A DNA stretch of 23,745 nt, from positions 1 to 23,745 of the forward strand of contig CAZPJD010000076.1 in NCBI GenBank assembly GCA_964586775.1, read 5' to 3'. Each line of letters starts with the position of its first letter. Position 1 is the first letter of the stretch. The translations under genes were made by a program, and so were the position numbers. The DNA is from JADLEX01 sp964586775. GTDB lineage: Bacteria > Lernaellota > Lernaellaia > JACKCT01. The notes beneath the pieces are model-generated. The model was not told the origin of the DNA and did not search any database. It was given only the letters and a program-made list of their open reading frames with translations. Below are positions 1 through 8,764 of the stretch, in pieces.

Positions 1-462
1 AACGGCATCGTGCACGTGTCCGCCAAGGATCTGGGCACGGGCAAGAAGCAGTCGATTCAGGTCACCGGCGGCTCGGGGCTCACCGAGGCCGAGATCGACC
101 GTATGGTTCGCGAGGCCGAGTCGCACCGCGAGGACGACATCAAGCGCCGCGAGCTGGCCGAACTCAAGAACAACGCCGACGGCCTCATCTACACCTCAGA
201 AAAGTCGATGCGCGAATACGCCGAGCGGCTTTCGGATCAGGAGATGGACCAGATCGAGAACGCGATCGCCGAACTCAAGGAAGCGCTCAAGGGCGAGGAC
301 ATGCGCGCGATCCGCAACGCGATCGAGGAACTCAACAAAGCGTCGCACAAGCTCGCCGAGACGATGTACTCGACCACGCTGGGCGGCGGCGTTACCGGTG
401 GCGGCGAAGAAGACTTCGACGAGGAGTTCGACGACTTCGACGACTTCGACGACGACTTCTGA
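1..462 (+). CDS. dnaK: DnaK (Hsp70) chaperone, C-terminal part, truncated by window start
   Basis: The frame is open from base 1 and encodes the last 153 residues of an Hsp70 chaperone, an ATP-driven cytoplasmic foldase. The opening residues NGIVHVSAKD and the following GTGKKQSIQV segment are the end of the beta substrate-binding domain. The stretch beginning GLTEAEIDRMVREAE is the classic start of the alpha-helical lid. The start codon and the whole ATPase domain lie outside the window. The C-terminal tail is unusual: after a Gly-rich linker it ends in a Phe/Asp repeat (FDDFDDFDDDF) where many bacterial DnaK proteins have a Glu/Asp/Val/Lys-rich tail. A strong terminator follows at once, so dnaK is the last gene of its transcript. 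The family assignment is secure. Confidence 0.96.
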   Translation, partial: NGIVHVSAKDLGTGKKQSIQVTGGSGLTEAEIDRMVREAESHREDDIKRRELAELKNNADGLIYTSEKSMREYAERLSDQEMDQIENAIAELKEALKGEDMRAIRNAIEELNKASHKLAETMYSTTLGGGVTGGGEEDFDEEFDDFDDFDDDF

Positions 463-489
463 TCCGTCGCAATAAACGTTAGCAGGGAG

Positions 490-514
490 AGCCCGGCTTC
501 GGTCGGGCTTTCGT
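490..514 (+). terminator. Rho-independent terminator after dnaK
   Basis: A GC-rich hairpin has arms GCCCGGC (491-497) and GTCGGGC (502-508), with one G-T pair, closed by a cTTCGg tetraloop. It is extended by an A-T pair and followed by a T-rich tail. It lies 28 bases after the dnaK stop. Confidence 0.85.
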
Positions 515-607
515 TTGTGCGCTCGACTTGCAAGCCGCCTGTTTGGTGGAAGTCCGGTCGAGAGCGACCGCTCCGATGATGTCCGGACGTCGGTACGTTG
601 GGGGCGA

Positions 608-2941
608 TCAGGTTCGCGGAACGCGAATGCGCGATGTCCCTGCCGGGGCCGTCACCACCCGGCCGTTGACGGTCACCGCCCGGTCGTCCACCAACGCCTC
701 GCGAACATCGAAGGGCAGGGTCCACGTCATCAGTCGCGGCGCGGTTCGCCAGTTCGGCTTCATCGTCAGCACGACCTCGCCGCGCATCCCCTCGATCTCA
801 TACGAAACCGTTCCGAAATGCGTGGGTGCGTTCGCCACGGCGATGCGCTTGCCCCACGAGAGCCACTCGGCGGGCACGACCGGGGTGATCGCGAGCAGGT
901 CGCCCTCTTCGACGAGCAGCGCGTTGCGCACGAAGAGCAGCCAGTCCGCCACCGCCCATCCGTGGTGACCGTCGCCCATGCATCCGCCGCCGGTGCGCGG
1001 ATGGATCGCCTCGGGCCAGGTGCCGACCTGCGTCGCGCGGTCGAGCAGGTTCTGCGCCAGCGTCCACGCCGCGGCCTCGCGACGCGACAGGTGCATCTGC
1101 GCGACGTGGAGCGTCAGGTACACGTTCACGCCGGCGTGCACCATGTCCTGAAAGAAGCCCCCGTTGACGAAGCACTTCTCGCGAAGCTCCGCGAGCGTGT
1201 TCTCGACGATGGCCGAACGGGGATCGAGCAGCCGCAGCGGATACACGCACGCGATCGAGCCGATGGCGCCCGAGTCGAAACGACGATACGGACTCGCCGT
1301 CAGGATGGGCTTTCCGAGACGCGATTCGACGTGCCGAAGCGACTTGTGGATGTCCTCGCGGAACGACAGCTCGTACTTCTCGAAGTCGAGCCAAGGGGTG
1401 CGTTCGCCGAGCAGCTCCGCCGCCCATGCCGCGTCGCGCAGCCCGGCCAAACCCCACCAGTCGTCCCAATAGAAATAGTCGTTGGGCCCCAGGTGCTCCG
1501 CCGATGGACCCGGGGGCAACAACGACGAATGCGGCGCGTCGGCCTTCGTGGTCTGGCGTTTATTCTCGATCCAATAAGCGGCCTGCCGGATCGAATCGAA
1601 CATGGCGCGCAGAAAATCGTGATCGCCGGTCATGCGCGCGTGCTCCACGAGCGTCCAGATCGCCTGGCCGTTCGAGTCCCACTCGCCTTCCTGCGACAGA
1701 TAAAATCCGTCGCTTTTTTGCTTCGACGGGTAGTCGATCAGTTTGCGCCGGGCGCTTTGCGTGTAGCCCATCTTGTCGAGCGCCGCGACGAGAAACGCCG
1801 AATCGCGGAACCAGAAATGATGGTAGGTGAGGGGACCGGGGTTGATCGTCTCGCCGTCGTCCAGCAGACGCAGGTACGACTTGTTGAGCACGAACGACTG
1901 CGTCACGCGCTCGTCGGGCAGTTCGACGGTCATTCCCTCGTGCGCGATTTCATTCCATCGGCTCTTGGCCCGGGTGCGCTGATCGCGATAGTCGAACCGC
2001 CGTACCTCATTGACCACGCGCATCGAGCGGGGCGCCCCGTCGACGGGCATGACGATCACCCGATGCGCCACGGACCCCGCCGGAATCGACAGGGAGTATT
2101 CGAGAAACGCGGAGGCGAGCCCGCTCTCGCAGCGAATCTCCGTTTGCGCGTCGCGGGCGTGAACTAGCTGCGCGCAATCGCCCGTGCGTAGGTCCGAGCA
2201 AACGACGCGATCGGGCTCCGCGGTCGTCACCACGGCGATGCGGTCGTTGACGATCAGGTAGCCCTCGGGCAGGTATCGGATCGCGTGAACGAGCGCCACG
2301 CCCTCGGGGTTGTATGGCCGAACGGAAAAACGCAGTCGGACATCCTGCGGCGTGTCGGAGAGGTTCTGCACCCGCGCGCGATGGAGCACGACCTCGTCGA
2401 TGCCGCGCAGGCGCGTGGCGAAAGATTCGAGTTCCAGCAGCAGCGATTCGCCGGATACCAAAGTGCGGATCATCGGCGCGGCGTCGACCGTTGACTGTCG
2501 AACGGTCGCCGCGCGCGATGGGAAGATCGTCTCGCGGGGCCCCTCGACCCACGTGTCGAGCGACCAGCCGTCGAGCCACGGCGTGACGAGCCCGCGCGGA
2601 TCGACCACGGGCTCGATCTTGCCGTCGGGGGTGCCGATGCCGACCCAGTTGCGGTGTGTGCAATTCAGGCCGACAGCCATGATGCGCGGCACGAACGCCG
2701 GGTCGGCCGGGTCGTACTGCCGCTCGGCCCAATACGGAAAAATCCAGTCGCGGTTGGACTGAAAGAACTGCGTATTCATCACACCGCGCGCGGCTTCGCG
2801 GGCGAGCATGCCGACGAGATCGGCGGGAATCGCGTGCTCGGACGGCTGCCCGAGCTTGGCGACGTGTTCCAGCAGGGTTTTGGCCTGCGTCAGATGAAAA
2901 CGCCCGACAACTTTGTCGATGACGTAGTCTTTGATCCCCAC
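608..2941 (-). CDS. Six-hairpin glycosidase-like protein (GH15/amylo-alpha-1,6-glucosidase type)
   Basis: About 777 residues. The N-terminal half looks like a beta-sandwich domain. The C-terminal half, from roughly residue 370, resembles the (alpha/alpha)6 toroid of glucoamylase and glycogen-debranching enzymes, with FWFRDSAFLVAALDKMGY, EGEWDSNGQAIWTLVEH and GTWPEAIHPRTGGG as landmarks. The Glu/Asp residues in these motifs are the candidate acids, but I cannot assign them. No signal peptide is seen, so it probably acts in the cytoplasm on an alpha-glucan or oligosaccharide. I chose the GTG at 2941 (MGIKDYVID) because GGGGAG lies about 7 bases upstream; an in-frame ATG at 2998 would add 19 low-complexity residues. 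It follows hbd on the same strand by 73 bases. The substrate is unknown. Confidence 0.75.
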   Translation of the reverse strand: MGIKDYVIDKVVGRFHLTQAKTLLEHVAKLGQPSEHAIPADLVGMLAREAARGVMNTQFFQSNRDWIFPYWAERQYDPADPAFVPRIMAVGLNCTHRNWVGIGTPDGKIEPVVDPRGLVTPWLDGWSLDTWVEGPRETIFPSRAATVRQSTVDAAPMIRTLVSGESLLLELESFATRLRGIDEVVLHRARVQNLSDTPQDVRLRFSVRPYNPEGVALVHAIRYLPEGYLIVNDRIAVVTTAEPDRVVCSDLRTGDCAQLVHARDAQTEIRCESGLASAFLEYSLSIPAGSVAHRVIVMPVDGAPRSMRVVNEVRRFDYRDQRTRAKSRWNEIAHEGMTVELPDERVTQSFVLNKSYLRLLDDGETINPGPLTYHHFWFRDSAFLVAALDKMGYTQSARRKLIDYPSKQKSDGFYLSQEGEWDSNGQAIWTLVEHARMTGDHDFLRAMFDSIRQAAYWIENKRQTTKADAPHSSLLPPGPSAEHLGPNDYFYWDDWWGLAGLRDAAWAAELLGERTPWLDFEKYELSFREDIHKSLRHVESRLGKPILTASPYRRFDSGAIGSIACVYPLRLLDPRSAIVENTLAELREKCFVNGGFFQDMVHAGVNVYLTLHVAQMHLSRREAAAWTLAQNLLDRATQVGTWPEAIHPRTGGGCMGDGHHGWAVADWLLFVRNALLVEEGDLLAITPVVPAEWLSWGKRIAVANAPTHFGTVSYEIEGMRGEVVLTMKPNWRTAPRLMTWTLPFDVREALVDDRAVTVNGRVVTAPAGTSRIRVPRT

Positions 2942-3014
2942 GGCGACTCCCCGGCGAGAGACGGTGCGCGCGCACCCGGCGTGGCGGTGCGCATGCACCC
3001 GGCACGATGTTCCG

Positions 3015-3872
3015 TCAGCCTTCGTACTTGAAGAACCCTTCGCCCGTTTTTCGGCCCAGCTTTCCGGCCGCCACCATGTTCACCAGCAGCGGGCAGGGAC
3101 GGAACTTCGGATCGGCGAAGCCCGTGAAGAGCCGGTTCATGATGGCGAGGCAGGTGTCGAGGCCGATCAGGTCCGCGAGGGCCAGCGGACCCATCGGGTG
3201 CGCCATGCCGAGCTTCATGACCGTGTCGATGTCCGCGGCGGATGCGATGCCCTCGTACAGGCAGAAAATCGCCTCGTTGAGCATGATGAGCAGCACGCGG
3301 TTCGAGACGAAACCGGGGTAATCCTGCACGGTCACGGGGTCTTTGCCGACGGCCTTCGACATCTCGAAGATGGCCGCGTGCGTTTCGTCGTCGGTGGCGA
3401 GCCCGCGAACGATCTCGATGAGCCGCATGACGGGCACGGGATTGAAAAAGTGCATGCCGATCACCTTGTGCGCCCGCTTGGTGACGGCCGCGATTTCGGT
3501 GACGGAGAGGCTGGAGGTGTTGGTCGCCAGAATCGCGTCGGGACCGAAGGCCGCGTCGAGCTTTTGGAAGATCTGCTTCTTGATGGCGAGGTTTTCGGTC
3601 GCGGCCTCGATGGCGAGGTTGCAGACCCCCGCGGCGGCCTCGATCGACGGCGCGGCATGCACACGACCCATGATCGCGGCCTTGGCGTCGGCGGTCATTT
3701 TGTCTTTCTTCACGAGTCGTTCCAGGCCGCTGTCGATGCCCTTGATCCCCTTGCGGATCAATTCGTCCGAGATGTCGTGCAGATGTACGGGAAGTTCGGC
3801 CTGAGCCAGGACCTGCGCGATGCCGTGGCCCATGATGCCCGCGCCGATCACGAGAACCGATTCGATTTTCAT
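3015..3872 (-). CDS. hbd: 3-hydroxybutyryl-CoA (3-hydroxyacyl-CoA) dehydrogenase
   Basis: 285 residues, the usual length for the single-function enzyme. It oxidises (S)-3-hydroxyacyl-CoA to 3-ketoacyl-CoA, or the reverse, with NAD(P) in beta-oxidation or butanoyl-CoA metabolism. The N-terminal Rossmann motif GAGIMGHG starts at residue 10. The catalytic His-Glu pair sits in MHFFNPVPVMRLIE as His141 and Glu153, the spacing known for the family. The C-terminal dimerisation domain contains GFVSNRVL and ends GRKTGEGFFKYEG. The ATG at 3872 has GGGGGAG 8 bases upstream; the frame stays open further upstream but that part has no family similarity. It is transcribed away from the GGDEF/HD-GYP gene and toward the glycosidase-like gene. 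Confidence 0.93.
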   Translation of the reverse strand: MKIESVLVIGAGIMGHGIAQVLAQAELPVHLHDISDELIRKGIKGIDSGLERLVKKDKMTADAKAAIMGRVHAAPSIEAAAGVCNLAIEAATENLAIKKQIFQKLDAAFGPDAILATNTSSLSVTEIAAVTKRAHKVIGMHFFNPVPVMRLIEIVRGLATDDETHAAIFEMSKAVGKDPVTVQDYPGFVSNRVLLIMLNEAIFCLYEGIASAADIDTVMKLGMAHPMGPLALADLIGLDTCLAIMNRLFTGFADPKFRPCPLLVNMVAAGKLGRKTGEGFFKYEG

Positions 3873-4173
3873 GGCGATCTCCCCCGCAAAGATGGATGGT
3901 GTGACGCTCGAAAGAGGGCAACAGTTTGTCCGAATGAGGCACGCAGGGCAAGCCCGATTTCGATCCGCCGGCGAGCGTACGGTCCGTCGGATTTCCCGCG
4001 CGCCCGCGGGACTAGAAAAAATTCTAGGACTTTCTCGAAAAACGTCGTATCCTTCCCAACATTCCGCCCGTGAGGACGCGGTGGCGCCGTTTGCGGCGGC
4101 AACTGTCTTGACGCGCGCGAATTGAGACTCGTGGGTCGGGTCGCCGGATCGTTCAACGAGAGTTCCGCGTTTG
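3873..4173. other. Divergent intergenic region between hbd and the GGDEF/HD-GYP gene
   Basis: About 300 bases between two divergently transcribed genes, so it should hold both promoters. I see no convincing -35/-10 pair on either strand and no coding frame. The only clear structure is the AT-rich inverted repeat at 4012-4027, listed separately. Confidence 0.6.
4012..4027. promoter_or_regulatory. Inverted repeat, possible operator
   Basis: Perfect arms CTAGAA and TTCTAG flank AAAA in an otherwise GC-rich stretch. It is 139 bases upstream of hbd and 146 bases upstream of the GGDEF/HD-GYP gene. It could be a dimeric regulator site; there is no direct evidence for which gene it controls. Confidence 0.35.
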
Positions 4174-7100
4174 ATGAAACTCCTGACGCAACAGCTCGAC
4201 TTCCTGTTCGGTCTGCAGGGGCTGGCGTTTGTCGTGCTGGCGTCGGGGAACTGGGTACTGGCCGGTCGCGAGCGCAAGCGCCGTCCGTGGGATTGGTTCG
4301 GCCTCGCGACGTTCTTCTGGGGCCTTTGCCAGTGGCAGGATCTCATCAGTTGGAGCGTCGGCGACGGGCGAATGTACTACGTGATTCGTGTGCTCCTGTC
4401 GTCCGTCGCGTGGTTTTCCATGATCGAATTCAACCGGCGCGCCCGGGAGATCACCGGCGGGCGACCGGTTTCCGTATGGATCTACGCGGCCTTCGCGATC
4501 GCCGCGTTTTCGGGATTCGCGTTCGGCCCATCCGCGCTGGATCTGACCTTCCACTTCTTGCTTGGGATTCCGGTGGGAGTCTGGACGGTGTGGACGCTCG
4601 GCCGCGTCGCAAAGCGCGAGCCGTCGGGACGCGCCGCGCTCGGGGTTGCGACCGGCGCATTCGCGACCTACATGATTTTAGGCGCGATCGAGATTCCACT
4701 TTCTCCCTTCGACGAAGGCATCCGATCCTTCCAAAACACTCCGAAGCTCCTCCCGCTGATTCTTCGTTACGCTTTGACGTGTGCCGCGGTCGTCTTTGCC
4801 GCGGCCATGTGGAAATTTCTTCGATTGTCGTACTTCTCCGACACTCGTGTGCGAAAGATCCTGCCGCACGAGACCGCCATCGTCTGGTCGGTGCCTCTGA
4901 TTCTGATCTGCGGCTGGATTGCGACGACCTGGGCCGAGAAGTCGATGGTCGATCGCGAGTTGGGCGAACTGTCGGAGGCGGCCAGGATCGTCGCCGAAGA
5001 GTCGGAGTGGCAGAACGTCGGCGCACTTTCCGCGACGGAATCCGATTTGGCGAACCTGGATTACCTGAGAATCAAGCGGCGTCTCATGTCACTGCGCGAG
5101 ACCATCAAGCTGTGTCGATTCGTCTATCTCATGCGCCGCACGCCGGAAGGAATCGTTATTCTGGCCGACTCGGAGCCGTCCGATTCCCGCGATTATTCGC
5201 CCCCGGGGCAGGTTTATAGCGAAGCGGCGCCGGAAATCTTTGCGTTGTTCGATCGCCCGGGCGAACTCACACTCAGGTATGAGGACCGATGGGGCCGCTT
5301 CGACTCCGCGTTCGTCTCGATCGCGAACGAGGGCACCGGCCAGATCGAAGCGGTCGTCGGAATCGACATCGACGCGTCGCGCCTCGACGCCTTGGCGCGC
5401 CACGCGCGGTTGCTTCCCCTCGTCGTCACGCTGCTGTTCGCCGGCCTCGTCGTCACGTTCCTGATGGCCCAGCAGCACGACGCCCGCGCGAAGTGGCTGC
5501 TGGCCCAGGCCGAGGAGAGTCTGAGCGCGCTGCTCGACAATATCCCCGAAACGGCGTGTCTGGTGGATGTGCGCGGCCGGATCCTCACCTGCAATTCGGA
5601 GATGAGGAGAAGGGAGTTGCGGGATCGCACGGCGGGGGGCGACGCCAACCTGCTTCGGTCGATCCCCGCATTCCGGGACTTCTGGTCGGGAGATCAATGG
5701 AACGACCTGAAGATGGGCCGGCCGGGACGATTCCCCGCCAGGCAGGATGGGCGCGAAGTCGATTACCGCGTGCAACCGGTCATCGACGAGTCGGGACGGG
5801 TGAGCCGGTTGGCGATTCTGGGCATCGACATCACCGAGCGGCTCCGGATCGAGGAAGCCCTGCGCGCGGGCGAGGAACGATTCCGCGACATCGCCATGTC
5901 GAGTGCCGACTGGGTTTGGGAGGTCGACGCATTCGGGCGGTACACATTCGCGTCCGGACGTGTCGAGGACGTGCTCGGTTATCGGCCCGAAGAGGTGGTG
6001 GGGAAGACGCCGTTCGAGTTCATGGACGCGAACGAAGCGGGGCGGATTCTCCCGGTCTTTCAGGATTTTGCGGCCCGGCGCGCGCCGATCGTCGAGCTGG
6101 AGAATCGTTGCCGGCATCGCGACGGTCGCGAGGTGATCGTTCTGACGAACGGGGTTCCGATGATTTCGGTCTCCGGCGAATTGCTCGGCTATCGCGGTGT
6201 GGACAAGGATATCACCGCTCGAAAATTCGCGGAGCAGGCGCTACGGGACAGCGAAGAACGGTTCCGGGCGCTGGCCGAAAACTCCCCCGACGTCATCATG
6301 CGGTTCGATCGCGAGGGTAGGCATCTTTACGTGAACCCGGCGGTGAAGCGTTTCGCCGGATTGTCGCCCGCCGAGATCATCGGAAAGACGCACCGCGAAC
6401 TCGGATTTCCCGAGGATTTATGCGCGTTGTGGGGAGGTGCGATCGAGAAAACATTCCAATCCGGGTGCGTCGAACGGGTCGAATTCGATTTGCCGGACGG
6501 CGCGGCGATCGATTGGCTGCTGGTGCCGGAGTACGACGCCACGGGCGCGGTCGCGCATGTCATCTCCTCGGCGCGCGACATCACCGCGCGCAAGATGGCG
6601 GAGGAGGCGCTGCGTTCGACGCTCGACCGGCTGGAGATGATGGTCGCCGAGCGGACGGAGAAACTGCGCAAGGCGAATGCGTTGCTCGAGGCGGAGGTCG
6701 CGGAGCGCCGGCGAATCGAGGTCGCCTTGCGTCGGAGCGAGGAGCGGTTCCGTTCGCTCGTGGAGACCAACAACGACTGGATCTGCGAAATCACCATCAC
6801 CGCCCAGTTCACCTACAACAGCCCGCAGGTAGAGCGGTTGCTCGGATACGCGCCGGAGGAGCTCGTCGGCAAGCCGTTCTCGCTGATTCTCTCCCCCGAC
6901 GAGGCCGAGAGATTTCAGCGTCATTTCGAATCGGTGGCTGGCATCGGCGGCCGAATGAAAGGATTCGAATGGACGGCGATCTCCCGCGACGGACGCAGCG
7001 TGGTCTTCGAGACCAATGCCGAGCCTTTCTTCGACGAGGGTCGTCTGGTTCGCGGTTATCGCGCCATTCATCGAGACGTGACCGAACGCAAGGCGGCGGA

Positions 7101-8565
7101 CTCGGCCCTGCGCGAGAGCGAAGAACGATTCCGCCTGCTGACCGAGGAGTCGCTCACGGGCGTGTATCTTCAGAGCGAGGGCCGCCTGACTTATTCCAAC
7201 CGTCGCCTCGCGCAAATGCTCGGCTATCGGCCCGAGGACATTCCGGCAAAGCTCGGCACCCACGTGCTGGAGTTCGTTCATCCCGGCGACCGCGACCAGG
7301 TGCGCGAGAATCTCGAGATGCGCTCTCGCGGCGAGAACCCGCCTCGCGAGTACGAGTGCCGGATGCTGACGAATGACGGCAAATCCGTCTGGGTCGCGAT
7401 GCTCGTTTCGCAGATCACGCACCACGGCATCCCTTCGACGATCGGTCACGTCGTGGATGTCACGGAGCGCAAACGGAATGAAGAGCGCCTGCGTTTCCTG
7501 TCGTACCACGACCCTCAGACGGGACTTCGGAATCGCACGTTCTTCGAAGAACTCATGGAGCGATACTCGAACGGCGAACAAATGCCGGAACCGGTATCCA
7601 TCGTCGTGGCCGACATCGACGGGCTCAAGGTGGTGAACGACACCTTCGGGCATCGGGCCGGGGACGAGCACATCGCGACGTTCGCCCGGATGCTGGCGGA
7701 TACATTCAATGGAGACAACGAGGTCTGCCGCGTCGGCGGCGACGAGTTCTGCGTCGTGATGCCGGCCGCTCCGGTCGACCTCGTCAGCCTTCGGGTGACG
7801 GAGGTGACCCAGCGCGTGAAGCGGTTCAACTCCAGGTCGCCGCGCATCCCCGTCAGCGTCTCGATCGGCCACTCGACGTCGCACGGCCCCCACGAAAGCA
7901 TCTTTGAGATCTATCAGCGCGCCGACGACAACATGTACCAGTACAAGCTTACGCAGATCGAAAGCCCGAAGAGCCGCGTGATCGACATCCTGCTGATGGC
8001 GCTCGCGGAGCGCGATTTCGTATTGCAGGGGCACGTCGAACGGATGGTGCACATGGTCGGGCGGATGGCGGAGATCGTCGGAATGCCGGAGCACAGGCGG
8101 CGCGACCTGATCCTGTTCGCGCGGGTCCACGATCTGGGCAAGGTGGGCATTCCGGACGAGATCCTCTTCAAGCCCGGCGCGCTGACGCCCGAGGAATACA
8201 CCAAGATCAAGATGCACGTGCAGATCGGCCACAAGATCGCCAGCCGCTCGCGCGAACTCGCGCACATCGCCCATCTCGTCCTGCATCATCACGAGTTTTG
8301 GGACGGCAACGGATACCCGAATCGACTTCGCGGCGAGGAGATTCCCCTGGAATGCCGAATCCTCGCCATCGTGGATTCCTACGACGCCATGACGCAGTCG
8401 CGCCCCTACAACCCCGGCCGAAAACACGAGGACGCGATCGAGGAACTGCGTCGCTGTGCCGGACGTCAGTTTGATCCCAGGCTCGTCGAGGTTTTCGTCG
8501 AAATGGTTCGCACGATGCCTCCTCCCCCGACGCCCGATTCCAGGATCGAAAACTCCGTCAATTGA
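4174..8565 (+). CDS. Membrane-bound PAS-GGDEF-HD-GYP cyclic-di-GMP signalling protein
   Basis: 1463 residues. About eight hydrophobic helices (residues ~10-245) are followed by a likely periplasmic sensor segment (~246-400, with YLMRRTPEG and DYSPPGQVY), another helix (~408-430), five PAS domains (starting near 450, 566, 693, 855 and 982), GGDEF (~1108-1263) and HD-GYP (~1268-1443). A short coiled coil separates PAS3 and PAS4. GGDEF is intact (1188-1192) with the metal-site motif ADIDGLKVVNDTFGH, so c-di-GMP synthesis is plausible; no RxxD inhibitory site precedes it. HD-GYP is also intact: HDLGKVGIPD with HD at 1319-1320, HHHEFWDGNGYP with GYP at 1380-1382, so c-di-GMP hydrolysis is plausible too. 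I chose ATG 4174 over the adjacent TTG 4171. It is probably a single-gene unit. Confidence 0.92.
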   Translation: MKLLTQQLDFLFGLQGLAFVVLASGNWVLAGRERKRRPWDWFGLATFFWGLCQWQDLISWSVGDGRMYYVIRVLLSSVAWFSMIEFNRRAREITGGRPVSVWIYAAFAIAAFSGFAFGPSALDLTFHFLLGIPVGVWTVWTLGRVAKREPSGRAALGVATGAFATYMILGAIEIPLSPFDEGIRSFQNTPKLLPLILRYALTCAAVVFAAAMWKFLRLSYFSDTRVRKILPHETAIVWSVPLILICGWIATTWAEKSMVDRELGELSEAARIVAEESEWQNVGALSATESDLANLDYLRIKRRLMSLRETIKLCRFVYLMRRTPEGIVILADSEPSDSRDYSPPGQVYSEAAPEIFALFDRPGELTLRYEDRWGRFDSAFVSIANEGTGQIEAVVGIDIDASRLDALARHARLLPLVVTLLFAGLVVTFLMAQQHDARAKWLLAQAEESLSALLDNIPETACLVDVRGRILTCNSEMRRRELRDRTAGGDANLLRSIPAFRDFWSGDQWNDLKMGRPGRFPARQDGREVDYRVQPVIDESGRVSRLAILGIDITERLRIEEALRAGEERFRDIAMSSADWVWEVDAFGRYTFASGRVEDVLGYRPEEVVGKTPFEFMDANEAGRILPVFQDFAARRAPIVELENRCRHRDGREVIVLTNGVPMISVSGELLGYRGVDKDITARKFAEQALRDSEERFRALAENSPDVIMRFDREGRHLYVNPAVKRFAGLSPAEIIGKTHRELGFPEDLCALWGGAIEKTFQSGCVERVEFDLPDGAAIDWLLVPEYDATGAVAHVISSARDITARKMAEEALRSTLDRLEMMVAERTEKLRKANALLEAEVAERRRIEVALRRSEERFRSLVETNNDWICEITITAQFTYNSPQVERLLGYAPEELVGKPFSLILSPDEAERFQRHFESVAGIGGRMKGFEWTAISRDGRSVVFETNAEPFFDEGRLVRGYRAIHRDVTERKAADSALRESEERFRLLTEESLTGVYLQSEGRLTYSNRRLAQMLGYRPEDIPAKLGTHVLEFVHPGDRDQVRENLEMRSRGENPPREYECRMLTNDGKSVWVAMLVSQITHHGIPSTIGHVVDVTERKRNEERLRFLSYHDPQTGLRNRTFFEELMERYSNGEQMPEPVSIVVADIDGLKVVNDTFGHRAGDEHIATFARMLADTFNGDNEVCRVGGDEFCVVMPAAPVDLVSLRVTEVTQRVKRFNSRSPRIPVSVSIGHSTSHGPHESIFEIYQRADDNMYQYKLTQIESPKSRVIDILLMALAERDFVLQGHVERMVHMVGRMAEIVGMPEHRRRDLILFARVHDLGKVGIPDEILFKPGALTPEEYTKIKMHVQIGHKIASRSRELAHIAHLVLHHHEFWDGNGYPNRLRGEEIPLECRILAIVDSYDAMTQSRPYNPGRKHEDAIEELRRCAGRQFDPRLVEVFVEMVRTMPPPPTPDSRIENSVN

Positions 8566-8674
8566 CCCGATGCGTCGCGGGTGCGAAGAAGCGGCGTCGA
8601 CGACGCGGGCTTGCGGAAATATTCGCCGGAGATGTCGACCAGGTATGCCCGCCGGACATGGGACGCGTCGCGCG

Positions 8675-8703
8675 TTGACACTCGGGCGGGTCACGCGGAC
8701 AAT
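8675..8703 (+). promoter_or_regulatory. Sigma-70-type promoter of the Asp-rich/FGE-like lipoprotein gene
   Basis: A perfect TTGACA (8675-8680) is followed after exactly 17 bases by GACAAT (8698-8703), four of six matches to the -10 consensus. Transcription would begin about 55 bases before the ATG at 8765. Confidence 0.6.
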
Positions 8704-8764
8704 GAATCCGCGTTGAAGGCGAAGGGTTTTTCGCGGTCGTTCGACCGAATTTCGGGGGAGATCG

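Noticed and set aside
515..2167. 550-codon plus-strand frame opposite the glycosidase-like gene
   Set aside because: Arg/His-rich translation without domains; an antisense shadow of the minus-strand gene, common in GC-rich DNA.
3940..3954. CACGCAGGGCAAGCC upstream of the GGDEF/HD-GYP gene, similar to part of a GEMM-I c-di-GMP riboswitch
   Set aside because: The second conserved strand (GGACGCAAAGC type), the GNRA hairpin and the P2 receptor are missing, and two bases are lacking in the first motif. Only the short string matches.
4108..4113. TTGACG as a -35 for the GGDEF/HD-GYP gene
   Set aside because: No acceptable -10 hexamer occurs 16-18 bases downstream.
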